Shown: positions 20,560 through 33,297 of the stretch, piece by piece | Layout: every line of letters begins with the position of its first letter | Position numbering within the stretch: the stretch's first letter is position 1 | Source: Neisseria meningitidis | Lineage (GTDB): Bacteria > Pseudomonadota > Gammaproteobacteria > Burkholderiales > Neisseriaceae | DNA: 64,000 bases | Direction of reading: 5' to 3' | NCBI GenBank assembly: GCA_923184405.1 | Contig: OV299793.1 | Coordinates: 267,366 to 331,365 of the forward strand | Position numbers and translations under genes: made by a program | The notes under the pieces: model-generated | What the model was told of the DNA's origin: nothing | Databases searched by the model: none | Seen by the model: only the letters and a program-made list of their open reading frames with translations

Positions 20560-21564
20560 TTAAAACGTAAAGCCCGTTTCCAGTTCTTCATCGCCGACCA
20601 GTTCGACCAAGAGCGCGTAGAGCGGGGCGAGTTCGGCATAACGGCGCGATACGCGGCGCAGGTAGTTTAAGAAACGCGGGATTTCGGGACGGTAATTGTC
20701 TTTGCCGTCACGGTAGTACAGGCGTGCGAAGATGCCTGCAACCTTCAAGTGCCGCTGCACGCCCATCCATTCGAACCAGCGGTAAAACTCGTCAAACGCT
20801 TCGGGGACGGGCAAGTAGGCAGCCCGCGCCTTTTCCCAGTAGCGGATAACCAAGTCCAAGACAAATTCTTCTTCCCATTCGATAAAGGCATCGCGCAACA
20901 GCGACACCAAATCGTAGGAAATCGGGCCGTAAAGCGCGTCTTGGAAGTCTAAAACGCCCGGTCTGCCGCGCGTCAGCATCAGGTTGCGGACGATAAAGTC
21001 GCGGTGCACATAGACTTTGGGCTGCGCCAACAGGGGCGGCAGCAGCGTATCGACGGTTTGCTGCCAAAGTTGGCGTTGTTTGAATGTTAATTCGCGCCCC
21101 AATTCTTTTGCGACAAACCATTCCGGGAACAGGTTGATTTCGCGCAGCATCGTTTCACGGTCATATTCGGGCAAAACCCCTTCACGGCTTGCCTTCTGCA
21201 ATTCGACCAGCTCGCCGATTGCCTCCAAAAGCAGGGCTTTGTGCGCCGCTTCGCCCTGCTCCTGAAGCATCGCGGTCAAAAACGTCGTATTGCCCAAGTC
21301 GTTCAATACCACAAACCCCAAATCCGTGTCCGCGTGCAATACCTGCGGTACATTGACCATGTCAAACAGTTTCTGCACTTTCAAATAAGGTGCGACACTC
21401 ATCTTGTCGGGCGGTGCATCCATGCAGACGACACTGCTGCCGTCTGAAAACGTTGCACGGAAATAGCGGCGGAAATCAGCATCCGCCGCCGCGAAGGACA
21501 GATCGAAGTCCCGTTCGGGATAGATGGTCTGAAGCCAATTTTTCAGTTCGGTTTGCCGTTGCAT
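20560..21564 (-). CDS. amgK: Cell-wall sugar kinase AmgK / phosphotransferase family
   Basis: An intact 334-aa protein of the APH/choline kinase fold. The Brenner-type catalytic motif VYVHRDFIVRNLML (His-x-Asp) and the metal-binding GVLDFQDALYGPISYDLVSL are both complete. In Neisseria and Pseudomonas, AmgK phosphorylates the anomeric position of MurNAc/GlcNAc in peptidoglycan recycling, which gives intrinsic fosfomycin tolerance; an MurU partner is not in the window. The start ATG at 21564 (MQRQTELKNWLQ) is followed by a clean frame, unusual in this window. It diverges from lptD. Confidence 0.85.
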   Translation of the reverse strand: MQRQTELKNWLQTIYPERDFDLSFAAADADFRRYFRATFSDGSSVVCMDAPPDKMSVAPYLKVQKLFDMVNVPQVLHADTDLGFVVLNDLGNTTFLTAMLQEQGEAAHKALLLEAIGELVELQKASREGVLPEYDRETMLREINLFPEWFVAKELGRELTFKQRQLWQQTVDTLLPPLLAQPKVYVHRDFIVRNLMLTRGRPGVLDFQDALYGPISYDLVSLLRDAFIEWEEEFVLDLVIRYWEKARAAYLPVPEAFDEFYRWFEWMGVQRHLKVAGIFARLYYRDGKDNYRPEIPRFLNYLRRVSRRYAELAPLYALLVELVGDEELETGFTF

Positions 21565-21633
21565 AACAGTACTAAAGCATTTCAGGTTACAATAAACGCT
21601 ATTCTAACTGGCAAACCGACTTGAGGGGCGATT

Positions 21634-24036
21634 TTGGCTCGTTTATTTTCACTCAAACCACTGGTGCTGGCATTGGGCTTCTGTTTCGGCACGCATTGCG
21701 CCGCCGCCGATGCCGTTGCGGCGGAGGAAACGGACAATCCGACCGCCGGAGGAAGCGTTCGGAGCGTGTCCGAACCCATACAGCCTACCAGCCTGAGCCT
21801 CGGTTCGACCTGCCTGTTTTGCAGTAACGAAAGCGGCAGCCCCGAGAGAACCGAAGCCGCCGTCCGAGGCAGCGACGAAGCATCCATCCCCGAAGACTAT
21901 ACGCGCATTGTTGCCGACAAGGTGGAAGGACAGTCGCAGGTGCAGGTGCGTGCCGAAGGCAACGTCGTCGTCGAACGCAACCGGACGACCCTCAATACCG
22001 ATTGGGCGGATTACGACCAGTCGGGCGACACCGATACTGCAGGCGACCGGTTCGCCCTCCAACAGGACGGTACGCTGATTCGGGGCGAAACCCTGACCTA
22101 CAATCTCGAGCAGCAGACCGGGGAAGCGCACAACGTCCGTATGGAAACCGAACACGGCGGACGGCGGCTGCAAAGCGTCAGCCGCACCGCCGAAATGTTG
22201 GGCGAAGGGCATTACAAACTGACGGAAACCCAATTCAACACCTGTTCCGTCGGCGATGCCGACTGGTATGTCAAGGCCGCTTCCGTCGAAGCCGATCGGG
22301 AAAAAGGCATGGCGTTGCCAAACACGCCGCCTTCGTGTTCGGCGGCGTTCCCATTTTCTACACCCCTTGGGCGGACTTCCCGCTTGACGGCAACCGCAAA
22401 AGCGGCCTGCTTGTTCCCTCACTGTCCGCCGGTTCGGACGGCGTTTCCCTTTCCGTTCCCTATTATTTCAACCTTGCCCCCAATCTCGATGCCACGTTCG
22501 CGCCCAGCGTGATCGGCGAACGCGGCGCGGTCTTTGACGGGCAGGTACGCTACCTGCGGCCGGATTATGCCTGCCAGTCCGACCTGACCTGGCTGCCGCA
22601 CGACAAGAAAAGCGGCAGGAATAACCGCTATCAGGCGAAATGGCAGCATCGGCACGACATTTCCGACACGCTTCAGGCGGGTGTCGATTTCAACCAAGTC
22701 TCCGACAGCGGCTACTACCGCGACTTTTACGGCAACAAAGAAATCGCCAGCAACGCCAACCTCAACCGCCGTGTATGGCTGGATTATGGCGGCAGGGCGG
22801 CGGGCGGCAGCCTGAATGCCAACCTTTCGGTTCTGAAATACCAGACGCTGGCAAACCAAAGCGGCTATAAAGACAAACCGTATGCCCTGATGCCGCGCCT
22901 TTCCGCCGATTGGCGCAAAAACACCGGCAGGGCGCAAATCGGCGTGTCCGCACAAGTTACCCGCTTCAGCCACGACAGCCGCCAAGACGGCAGCCGCCTC
23001 GTCGTCTATCCCGACATCAAATGGGATTTCAGCAACAGCTGGGGTTACGTCCGTCCCAAACTCGGACTGCACGCCACCTATTACAGCCTCAACCGCTTCG
23101 GCAGCCAAGAAGCCTGACGCGTCAGCCGCACTCTGCCCATTGTCAACATCGACAGCGGCGCAACTTTGAGCGGAATACGCGGATGTTCGGCGGCGGAGTC
23201 CTGCAAACCGTCGAGCCGCGCCTGTTCCACAACCATATTCCTGCCAAATCCCAAAACGACCTGCCCAATTTCGAATCGTCGCAAAGCAGCTTCGGCCACG
23301 GAAAGCTCTTTCGGGAAAACCTCTATTACGGCAACGACAGGATTAACACCGCAAACAGCCTTTCCGCCGACGTGCAAAGCCGCATTTTGGACGGCGCGAC
23401 GGGGAAGAGCGTTTCCGCGCCAGCATCGGTCAGAAATTCTATTTCAAGGATGATGCGGTGATGCTTGACGGCAGCGTCGGCAAAAAACCGCGCAACTGTT
23501 CCGACTGGTGGCAAATGCCACCGGCAGCATCGGCAGCCGCTTCATCCTCGACAGCAGCATCCACAACAACCAAAACGACAACGCGCCGAGAACTACGCCG
23601 TCGGTGCAAGCTACCGTCCCGCACAGGGCAAAGTGCTGAACGCCCGCCACAAATACGGGCGCAACGAAAAAATCTACCTGAAGTCCGACGGTTCCTATTT
23701 TTACGACAAACTCAGCCAGCTCGACCTGTCCGCACAATGGCCGCTGACGCGCAACCTGTCGGCCGTCGTCCGTTACAACTACGGTTTTGAAGCCAAAAAC
23801 CGATAGAAATGCTGGCGGGTGCGGAATACAAAAGCAGTTGCGGCTGCTGGGGCGCGGGCGTGTACGCCCAACGCCACGTTACCAGAGAAAACACCTACAA
23901 AAACGCTGTCTCTTTCTCACTTCAGTTGAAAGACCTCAGCAGTGTCGGCAGAAACCCCGCAGACAGGATGGATGTCGCCGTTCAAGGCTATATCCCAACC
24001 CACTCTCTATCCGCCGGACGCAACAAACGGCCCTGA
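21634..24036 (+). pseudogene. lptD: LPS-assembly outer-membrane protein LptD, multiply frameshifted
   Basis: LptD with LptE inserts lipo-oligosaccharide into the outer leaflet. The start is TTG at 21634 (ARLFSLKPLVLALGFCFG, signal peptide). The N-terminal jellyroll follows (IVADKVEGQSQVQVRAEGNV, then RGETLTYNLE), with CLFCSNES and FNTCSVGDADWYVKA carrying disulfide cysteines. The barrel is recognisable in other frames: FAPSVIGERGAVFDGQVRYL, GYYRDFYGNKEIASNANLNR, NTGRAQIGVSAQVTRFSHDS and QYNYGFEAKNR-like strands, ending DLSSVGRNPADRMDVAV near 24000. Breaks occur near 22315, 23115 (TGA), 23400, 23460 and 23805. Full length is about 800 aa. Confidence 0.9.
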
Positions 24037-24137
24037 CCGTCGGAAACCCGGCAGGAGCACCGTTCCCACACAAGACGGCATTCCACCGACAACCCCAAAC
24101 CCGCCATCAAAGGCAGGATTCAAACGATAAGGAAAGA

Positions 24138-25301
24138 ATGATGAAAATCAAAGCCCTGATGATTGCCGCCGCATTGCTGGCAGCAGCCGATGTCCACGCC
24201 GCACTGCAAAAGGCAAAAACCGCATCCGCCAAAGCTGCCAAAGCTGCCAAAGCTGCCAAAGCTGCCAAAGCTGCCAAAGTTGCCAAAGTTGCCAAAGTTG
24301 CCAAAGTTGCCAAAGTTGCCAAAGTTGCCAAAGTTGCCAAAGTTGCCAAAGTTGCCAAAGTTGCCAAAGTTGCCAAAGTTGCCAAAGTTGCCAAAGTTGC
24401 CAAAGTTGCCAGCCACGGCCGCAAAAAGAAGCCGCACCCGCACAACAGCAGGGCGGTATCCGCTTTTCAGACAGCATTGCCGCCGTTGCCGACAACAGAA
24501 GTCATCACGCGCCAGTAAGCTTTGCCGAAACCGTTTCCGAAGCCAAAGCCAACCTGCCCAAAGACGCGCAGATAAGCGAATCCGAGCTGTCCCGACAGGT
24601 GCTGATGCAGCTTGTCAACCAATCCCTGATTGTACAGGCGGGCAAACGCCGCAACATTCAAGCAAGCGAAGCGGAAATCAATGCCGTCGTCGCAAAATCC
24701 GCCCTCAAAAACCTCAGCCCCGCCCAACGCCGCGATTTTGCCGAACAACATCATTGCCGAAAAAGTCCGCCAGCAGGCAGTGATGCAGAACAGCCGCGTG
24801 AGCGAAGCTGAAATCGATGCCTTCCTCGAGCAGGCGCAAAAACAGGCATCAACCTGCCCGAAGGCGCACCGTTGCGCCAATACCGCGCCCAACACATCCT
24901 GATTAAAGCTGACAGCGAAAACGCCGCCGTCGGCGCGGAAACACCATCCGCAAAATCTACGGAGAGGCCAACAGCGGACAGACTTTTCCAGCCTGGCGAC
25001 AATGTTCGCAAGTTGCGAGAGCGGGCAACGGCGGAGATTTGGGCTGGAATGCCGACGGCGCGATGGTTACCGCCGCTGAAGAAGCCGTCCACGCGCTCAA
25101 ACCCGGACAGGTCGGAGCGCCCGTCCGCACCCAATTCGGCTGGCATATCATCAAATTGAACGGAAGTGCGCGATCTCAAAAACACCTCAGGAACGTATCC
25201 GCAATTCCGTGCGACAATACATCTTCCAACAAAAAGCCGAACAGGCAACCGTCAACCTGTTGCGTGACCTGCATTCCGGCGCGTATGTCGACATCCGCTA
25301 A
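24138..25301 (+). pseudogene. surA: SurA-like periplasmic peptidyl-prolyl isomerase, with 9-bp repeat expansion, frameshifted
   Basis: A periplasmic chaperone/PPIase gene placed right after lptD. The signal peptide is MKIKALMIAAALLAAADVHA. Residues about 30-90 are a pure Lys-Ala/Val tripeptide repeat (see the repeat entry), then the frame breaks near 24430. The SurA N-domain (ELSRQVLMQLVNQSLIVQAG, NRRNIQASEAEIN) and the parvulin domain (YRAQHILIKADSENA near 24880, QFGWHIIKLN near 25140) follow with several indels, ending SGAYVDIR at 25301. The repeat adds about 60 residues of polycationic linker just after the signal peptide. Confidence 0.82.
24231..24410 (+). repeat. Twenty tandem 9-bp units in the SurA-like gene
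   Basis: Five copies of AAAGCTGCC (24231-24275) are followed by fifteen copies of AAAGTTGCC (24276-24410), without a single interruption. They encode Lys-Ala-Ala x5 then Lys-Val-Ala x15. Nine-base units change length without changing frame. Confidence 0.95.
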
Positions 25302-25369
25302 GGCGGTTTGAAGCAAAAAGCCATACCGATCGGCAAAAATCCGGGCGGTATGGCTTTTTAAACCTCGAG

Positions 25370-26760
25370 TTACTTTTACACCGTCATTCATCATTCCCGC
25401 GAAAGCGGAATCTAAAACGAAAAGTAACAGGAATTTATCGGGAATGGCTGGAATTTAAAGGTGCAGATTCCCGCTTTCGCGGGAATGACGGGATTTTGGG
25501 TTGTGGTAATTTATCGGAAAAACAAAAAAACCTATGCCGTCATTCCCGAGCAGGCGGGAATCCGGTTATTTAAAACTGCAGAAATTTATCGAAGCAGCAA
25601 CAATCTTTCCATCGTCATTCCCGCGTAAGCGAGAATCTAGAACGAAAGTAACAGGAATTTATCGGGAAAACAGAAACCGCTGGGCCGTCATTCCCGCGCA
25701 GGCGGGAATCTAGGACGTAGAAGCTAAAGAAACCGTTTTATCCGATAAGTTTCTGTACCGAAGAATCCGGATTCAGCTTTCGCGGGAATGACGGCACATA
25801 AGTTCCCGTGCGGACAGACCTAGATTTCCACCTGCGCGGGAATGACGATTCAAGTTGCCCGAAACCTAAAAAACTGAAACCGAACGACCGGTTCCCGCTT
25901 TCGCGGGAATGACGGATCATCAGTTGCGGCAATATATCGCCCCCACGGAAACGCCAATGAAGATTCCCACCCAGGTGGGACATCGACGACGCAGAACGAA
26001 AGAAACCGACATAGCCGACAAGAATCTCTACCGAAGAAACCGGTTCCCGCTTTCACCGGAATGACGGCTGCAGAAGTTCCCGATGCGGACAGACCTAAGA
26101 TTCCCACCTGCGTGACAATGACGATTCAGAAGTGTGACTGAAACTCAAAAAAACGAAACCGAACGAACCGGATTCCCGCTTTTACGGGAGTGACGGGATT
26201 TTGGGTTAATGGTAATTATCAGGAAAACAGAAACCCCTATGCCGTCATTCCCGCGCAGGCGGGAATCTAGGACGTAGAATCTAAAGAAACCGTTTTATCC
26301 GATAAGGATCAGCACCGAAGAACTGGATTCCCACTTTCGCGGGAATGACGGCACATAAGTTCCCATGCGGACAGACCTAGATTCCCACCTGCGTGGGAAT
26401 GACGATTCAAGCTGCCGGAAACCCTAAAAAGCTGAAACCAGACGGACCGGATTCCCGCTTTCGCAGAAATGACGGGATTTCAGGTTGCTGGTATTTATCA
26501 GGAAAGCAGAAAGCCCTATGCCGTCGTTACCGCGCAGGCGGGAATCTAGGACGTAGAATCTAAAGAAACCGTTTTATCCGATAAGTTTCTGTACCGAAGA
26601 ATCTGGATTCCCGCCGTCGCGGGAATGACGGCACATAAGTTCCCGTGCGGACGGACCTAGATTCCCACCTGCATGGGAATGACGATTCAGAAGTTGCCCG
26701 AAACCTAAAGAACTGAAACCGAACGAACCGGATTTCCGACTGTGGGAATGATGAGATTCA
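25370..26760. repeat. dRS3-rich intergenic mosaic array
   Basis: About 1.4 kb without genes, holding more than a dozen dRS3 copies (ATTCCC-N8-GGGAAT) in both orientations, such as 25467-25486 and 25542-25561. They are separated by related RS spacers (for example the recurring GGACGTAGAAxCTAAAGAAA). This is the neisserial intergenic mosaic element type, also used as integration targets by filamentous phage. Short ORFs here are repeat artefacts. Confidence 0.88.
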
Positions 26761-26789
26761 GGTTTCTGTATTTTGCCGGAGATTGCCGT

Positions 26790-28691
26790 GTCGGGCTTCA
26801 GACGCAATGGCCTGCCGTCGTACCCAACGGCTGCGACTGACTTGATGTAGTTGAGCGAGACAAACTAGCATGTACGCATAGAATACGATGATATCCAGGT
26901 ATCAATGTGATCCAGGCAGCGCGTCAAACGCAATGCCGGAAAAGCAAGATACTATCTGCAGACATTACGATGAGAACCACGTCTGCTTTGAGAAGAGTCG
27001 ACGTCAGCGAGAACGAGGCTTGACTGATGATGGTACACAAAGATGCACTACGCTTCCATAATGTAGTTGGAAGTTGGAAAATGTGATATAATATGCATCA
27101 AATTCGCCAGTGCGTTGAAAAGTTCAAACAATCACTGTATTTGATGAAACGCTCAAACCGAATCCTGGCTCCGGCTGACCAGTTACATTTAGGCAGATGG
27201 AGCCGGCAGCGAGGCTCAGCATCGACGCAAAGCAGCCGTAATGCTCGCACGCCCATGCTGATGTGCGGCTCAGATTTGAAGCTCAGGCGCACTTAGCCTC
27301 TGGGTTGGACGCGGCAAAGGCCGGGCAGGTCGTTATCATCCAGCATTTGCGCCAAAGTGACTGTTGGCAAGAATCAACAATCGCTGACCAGCGTATCAAT
27401 GAGCGAACCGCGTTCATGGCGGACGAACGAATACGTCGCATTCACCATACAAATAGATGCTATAATCGGTAGTGCGGCGCGCGGTCGGGCTCGGAGCTGA
27501 CACGCACTTTTTCCAGAGTGATGGCGAATTGCATAGAACCAAATCAGGTCTTGATGGTGGGCGAACATCATTTCGCCCGCTGTCGTCCAAACCCGCTTCG
27601 GCGCTGAAATGCGGTTCGATGGCGTGAATACGCAGGTTTGCGGAGATGTTGAACGCTTCGATTTCAGCAAGACGGTTCGCAAAAGTTGAACTCGCCGACC
27701 ACATCGACATAAATGCTGACGTGCTAGGGCGCGATGGCGAATTGATCAAGGCCGAACGAGGCAATCCAGATGGCGGGCAGCATCCTGATTTTGCCGCCAA
27801 GGAAATAAACCGTGCTTAAGCGTTCCATGATGTTTTTTGCCATTGGATCGCCCGGTTTAACGGCAAGTTGACGGCGCGGCGATGTCGATGCCGACACGCT
27901 TCGTGCCGTTGTCCGTCGGTCAGGATTAAAGCGTCGTTCACTTCGGTGGTCGATTCGTCGTCAATGGAAAACGCGGTAACGTCGGCTTTGGGCAGGTCGT
28001 GCATTTCAGGAAGGGCAAGGTCGGGGAAGCCGTGCCTTTAGGAAAGTATTTGATTTCAAACCCGTCTTGCAGGTGTTGCCGAATGGACGTAATGCCACCC
28101 GTTTTTTCCGCCAATTCGTAGGCGGAGATTTTCAGTGCGTCGTCGGCTTTGGTAAAGGCTTTGTAGGTCAGCGACTGTTTGTCGGGCGCGTGCAGGATGG
28201 TTTTCAAAGCCGCCGCGATTTCAGACAGCATCTCGCCCCGTTTAAGGCTTCCGCCCAAGCGTCGATTTGCGCGTCTTGCTGTTTTTTGCGTTCGATGGCG
28301 GCAAGCGCTTGTTTCAAAGTTTCTTCGAGCGCGGCTTTGAACACGCCTTTGGCATTTTTGGAGAAATACACCGGCGCGGCGTAAAGCGCAATCAAGGTCG
28401 CCGCCAGCTCGGTTTTGGTCGGCGCATGACCGAAATATTCTTCGGCGATGGCTTCGGCGGAAAATTCTTCTTCGCCGCATACTTCCCACAATAAATCGGT
28501 GTCGATGTCCGCCGCCTGTGCCTGCGCGTTTTCCAAAAACGCCGCCATATCGCCGTCAAACTCGGCAAAGACATTGTTTGCCTTCACTTTGGTGCGCTTG
28601 CCGTGTTGGGTATCGACTTGGTAGGTAGCGTCGTTTTTGGGATGATGGCGGCGATTTTGAATTGGCCGGACTCTTCGTAAAAAATATTCAT
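26790..28691 (-). pseudogene. RNase II-family exoribonuclease, heavily damaged towards its 3' end
   Basis: The start MNIFYEESGQFKIAAII is at 28691. The N-terminal part is fairly clean: KANNVFAEFDGDMAAFLENA, TDLLWEVCGEEEFSAEAIAE, DKQSLTYKAFTKADDALKIS. The catalytic RNB region starts with LPKADVTAFSIDDESTTEVN (metal-binding Asp) near 27950. From there the match weakens: GLDDSGRNDVRPPSRPDLVL near 27570 is still clear, and SEPHISMGV near 27270 is barely so. Below about 27100 I can no longer follow the protein and the lower boundary is a guess. Damage increases steadily along the gene. Confidence 0.72.
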
Positions 28692-28801
28692 TTTTCGGAT
28701 TTTTCTGTGGAAACTCAAGCGGGCGATTTTAGCAGATTACCGAAAATGCCGTCTGAAAAAAGGTTGGGAGAGGGTTGGCGCGTCTTTGCGGTGCTTGCGA
28801 T

Positions 28802-28956
28802 TGTAGTGGATTAACAAAAACCAGTACAGCGTTACCTCGCCTTAGCTCAAAGAGAACGATTCTCTAAGGTGCTGAAGCACCAAGTGAATCGGTTCCGTAC
28901 TATTTGTACAATCTGAAGCTTCGTCGAAGTGTCCTGATTTTTGATAATCCACTATA
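28802..28956 (+). repeat. Correia repeat-enclosed element C
   Basis: It spans TGTAGTGGATTAACAAAAAC to AATCCACTATA. The right part is more diverged (AATCTGAAGCTTCGTCGAAG). It fills most of the gap between the RNase II gene and the LOG gene; a single uptake sequence lies at about 28747-28758. Confidence 0.88.
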
Positions 28957-29000
28957 CGTTTCTGACGGTGTACAATCGCTGTTTTTGAACGGAGGATGGA

Positions 29001-29635
29001 ATGGAGAATACAAACCGTGTGACGGAGCAGGCACGTTATGATGCCGAACGCAGGCAGGCAGACGAAGCATTGGAAGGAGTAGTTCCGACAGTCAGTATCT
29101 TCGGCAGCAGCGCGCAAGCCGCAGAATCATGCGGATTATGCGTTCGACTGCCGTCTAACGCGGCGGCTGTCAGATTCGGGCATTGACGTCATTTCGGGCG
29201 GCGGGCAAGGGATTATGAAGGCGGCAAACAAAGGCACGTTTGCAGGGAAGTCGGTTTCAGTGGAACTGAACATCGATTCGGCAGCACGAGCAGAAACTGA
29301 ATCCGAATCAGGACATCGCCTTGCGGTAATCCCGTTCGGCCGAACGCAATGCGGTGAATATAAGCTATTCTCAAGCATATGTCGGGATGCCGAGCCGCAT
29401 CAGGACGCTGGACGAATAGTTCGAACTCCTGACCGTCCTGCAGACGGGCGAAGTGACGCCTCGCCCGATAGCCTTGGTCGGAAAGGCGTTTTGCTCAGAC
29501 CAGGCGCAGTGGATAATCTCGCAGCATAAGGCGCGCGGGCTGACTTCCGAAGACCAGGTCTCATCGTTTCCAATCCCAGACGATGAAGACAAAATCGCAC
29601 CGTATCTGTCGGAACACTGGTTTCATTCGGCATAG
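29001..29635 (+). pseudogene. LOG-family (TIGR00730) nucleoside 5'-monophosphate phosphoribohydrolase, broken
   Basis: The start MENTNRVTEQARYDAERRQA has a good GGAGG just upstream. Pieces of the family follow: VVPTVSIFGS, then SDSIGIDVISGGG-like text and GGGQGIMKAANKG (family GGGPGIMEAANKG) near 29200. The second signature PGGFGTLDE is corrupted to PSRIRTLDE followed by a stop near 29418. The last recognisable text is YLSEHWFHSA at 29635. Members cleave cytokinin-type or AMP-like nucleotides to free base. Substitutions as well as indels have hit the catalytic motifs. Confidence 0.7.
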
Positions 29636-29769
29636 TGTCCTGATATTCATGTCTAAATGCAAACAATTGATCACTTTTAGAACTCGATCCCGATCATGAT
29701 GCCCAATTGATCAAACCAATCGCATCGCTTTGCAAATCAGAAGAACGTTAAACCCAAACCGTTGAAGTA

Positions 29770-31077
<1,308 letters not shown>

Positions 31078-31093
31078 GCGTTTACTGAAACCG

Positions 31094-31123
31094 ATGCCGT
31101 CTGAACGCGCGTTCAGACGGCAT
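31094..31123 (+). terminator. DUS palindromic terminator after purB
   Basis: ATGCCGTCTGAA-CGCGCG-TTCAGACGGCAT, a continuous palindrome followed by a T-run. Confidence 0.85.
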
Positions 31124-31156
31124 TTTTAAGATAACGGGACATACGGGGCGATATTT

Positions 31157-33020
31157 ATGCAAGCTGTCCGATACAGGCCTGAAATTGACGGATTGCGGGC
31201 CGTTGCCGTGCTATCCGTAATCATTTTCCACCTGAATAACCGCTGGCTGCCCGGACGGTTTTTGCGGGTGGACATTTTCTTTGTCATCTCAAGATTCCTC
31301 ATTACTGGCATCATTCTTTCTGAAATACAGAACGGTTCTTTTTCTTTCCGGGATTTTTATAACCGCAGGATTAAGCGGATTTACCCTGCCTTTATCGCGG
31401 CAGTGTCGCTGGCTTCGGTGATTGCCTCTCAAATCTTCCTTTACGAAGATTTCAACCAAATGCGGAAAACCGTGGAGCTTTCTGCGGTTTTCTTGTCCAA
31501 TATTTATCTGGGGTTTCAGCAGGGGTATTTCGATTTGAGTGCCGACGAGAACCCCGTACTGCATATCTGGTCTTTGGCGGTAGAGGAACAGTATTACCTC
31601 CTGTATCCTCTTTTGCTGATATTTTGCTGCAAAAAACCAAATCGCTACGGGTGCTGCGTAACATCAGCATCATCCTATTTCTGATTTTGACTGCCACATC
31701 GTTTTTGCCAAGCAGGTTTTATACCGACATCCTCAACCAACCCAATACTTATTACCTTTCGACACTGAGGTTTCCCGAGCTGTTGGCAGGTTCGCTGCTG
31801 GCGGTTTACCGGCAAACGCAAAACGGCAGACGGCAAACAGCAAGCGGAAAACGGCAGTTGCTTTCATTACTCTGCTTCGGCGCATTGCTTGCCTGCCTGT
31901 TCGTGATTGACAAACACAATCCGTTTATCCCGGAATGACCCTGCTCCTTCCCTGCCTGCTGACGGCACTGCTTATCCGGAGTATGCAATACGGGACACTT
32001 CCGACCCGCATCCTGTCGGCAAGCCCCATCGTATTTGTCGGCAAAATCTCTTATTCCCTATACCTGTACCATTGGATTTTTATTGCGTTCGCCCATTACA
32101 TTACAGGCGACAAACAGCTCGGACTGCCTGCCGTATCGGCGGTTGCCGCATTGACGGCCGGATTTTCCCTGTTGAGCTATTATTTGATTGAACAGCCGCT
32201 TAGAAAACGGAAGATGACCTTCAAAAAGGCATTTTTCTGCCTCTATCTCGCCCCGTCCCTGATACTTGTCGGTTACAACCTGTACGCAAGGGGGATATTG
32301 AAACAGGAACACCTCCGCCCGTTGCCCGGCGCGCCCCTTGCTGCGGAAAATCATTTTCCGGAAACCGTCCTGACCCTCGGCGACTCGCACGCCGGACACC
32401 TGCGGGGTTTTCTGGATTATGTCGGCAGCCGGGAAGGGTGGAAAGCCAAAATCCTGTCCTCGATTCGGAGTGTTTGGTTTGGGTGGATACGACACTGGCA
32501 GACAACCCGTTATGTCGAAAATACCGGGATGAAGTTGAAAAGCCGAAGCCGTTTTCATTGCCCAATTCTATGATTTGAGGATGGGCGGCCAGCCCGTGCC
32601 GAGATTTGAAGCGCAATCCTTCCTAATACCCGGGTTCCAAGCCCGATTCAGGGAAACCGTCAAAGGATAGCCGCCGTCAAACCCGTCTATGTTTTTGCAA
32701 ACAACACATCAATCAGCCGTTCGCCCCTGAGGGAGGAAAAATTGAAAAGATTTGCCGCAAACCAATATCTCCGCCCCATTCAGGCTATGGGCGACATCGG
32801 CAAGAGCAATCAGGCGGTCTTTGATTTGGTTAAAGATATCCCCAATGTGCATTGGGTGGACGCACAGAAATACCTGCCTAAAAACACGGTCGAAATACAC
32901 GGACGCTATCTTTACGGCGACCAAGACCACCTGACCTATTTCGGTTCTTATTATATGGGGCGGGAATTTCACAAACACGAACGCCTGCTTAAATCTTCCC
33001 GCGGCGGCGCATTGCAGTAG
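31157..33020 (+). pseudogene. OatA-type acyltransferase (acyltransferase-3 plus SGNH domain), frameshifted
   Basis: The N-terminal half is an integral-membrane acyltransferase-3 domain: MQAVRYRPEIDGLRAVAVLS, the His of IFHLNNRWLPGR, VDIFFVISRFLITGII and SLAVEEQYYLLYPLLL. After a break near 31650 the helices resume (ISYSLYLYHWIFIAF, at 32045). The C-terminal SGNH esterase-like domain has VLTLGDSHAGHLRGF (Ser near 32385) and [14 protein letters not shown] (Asp/His near 32925). Such proteins O-acetylate surface sugars or peptidoglycan; the substrate here is unknown. Breaks also occur near 31930, 32480 and 32560-32740. Confidence 0.82.
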
Positions 33021-33079
33021 CCTGCCTTCTTGTCGGATATTGCCTTTGAGCAGCCGTATGCCTTTCGGGGCGGCGGCTT

Positions 33080-33233
33080 TATAGTGGATTAACAAAAATC
33101 AGGACAAGGCGACGAAGCCGCAGACAGTACAAATAGTACGGAACCGATTCACTTGGTGCTTCAGCACCTTAGAGAATCGTTCTCTTTGAGCTAAGGCGAG
33201 GCAACGCCGTACTGGTTTTGTTAATCCACTATA
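33080..33233 (-). repeat. Correia repeat-enclosed element D, inverted
   Basis: From TATAGTGGATTAACAAAAAT to AATCCACTATA, but the interior (AGAATCGTTCTCTTTGAGCT) reads as the reverse complement of elements A-C. Confidence 0.92.
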
Positions 33234-33297
33234 TTTTGCCGTTTTGAGGCCGGGGTCGGAATAACCGTTTTTGATGATTTTCCTCCTGGCTGTGTCA

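Noticed and set aside
24107..24495. Low-complexity minus-strand ORFs (LATLATLAT, NFGNFGNFG, WQLWQLWQL)
   Set aside because: They are the other reading frames of the 9-bp repeat in the SurA-like gene, not separate repeat proteins.
25370..26760. Possible CRISPR array
   Set aside because: The repeats are inverted ATTCCC/GGGAAT units in both orientations with irregular, mutually similar spacers. This is dRS3, and no cas gene is nearby.
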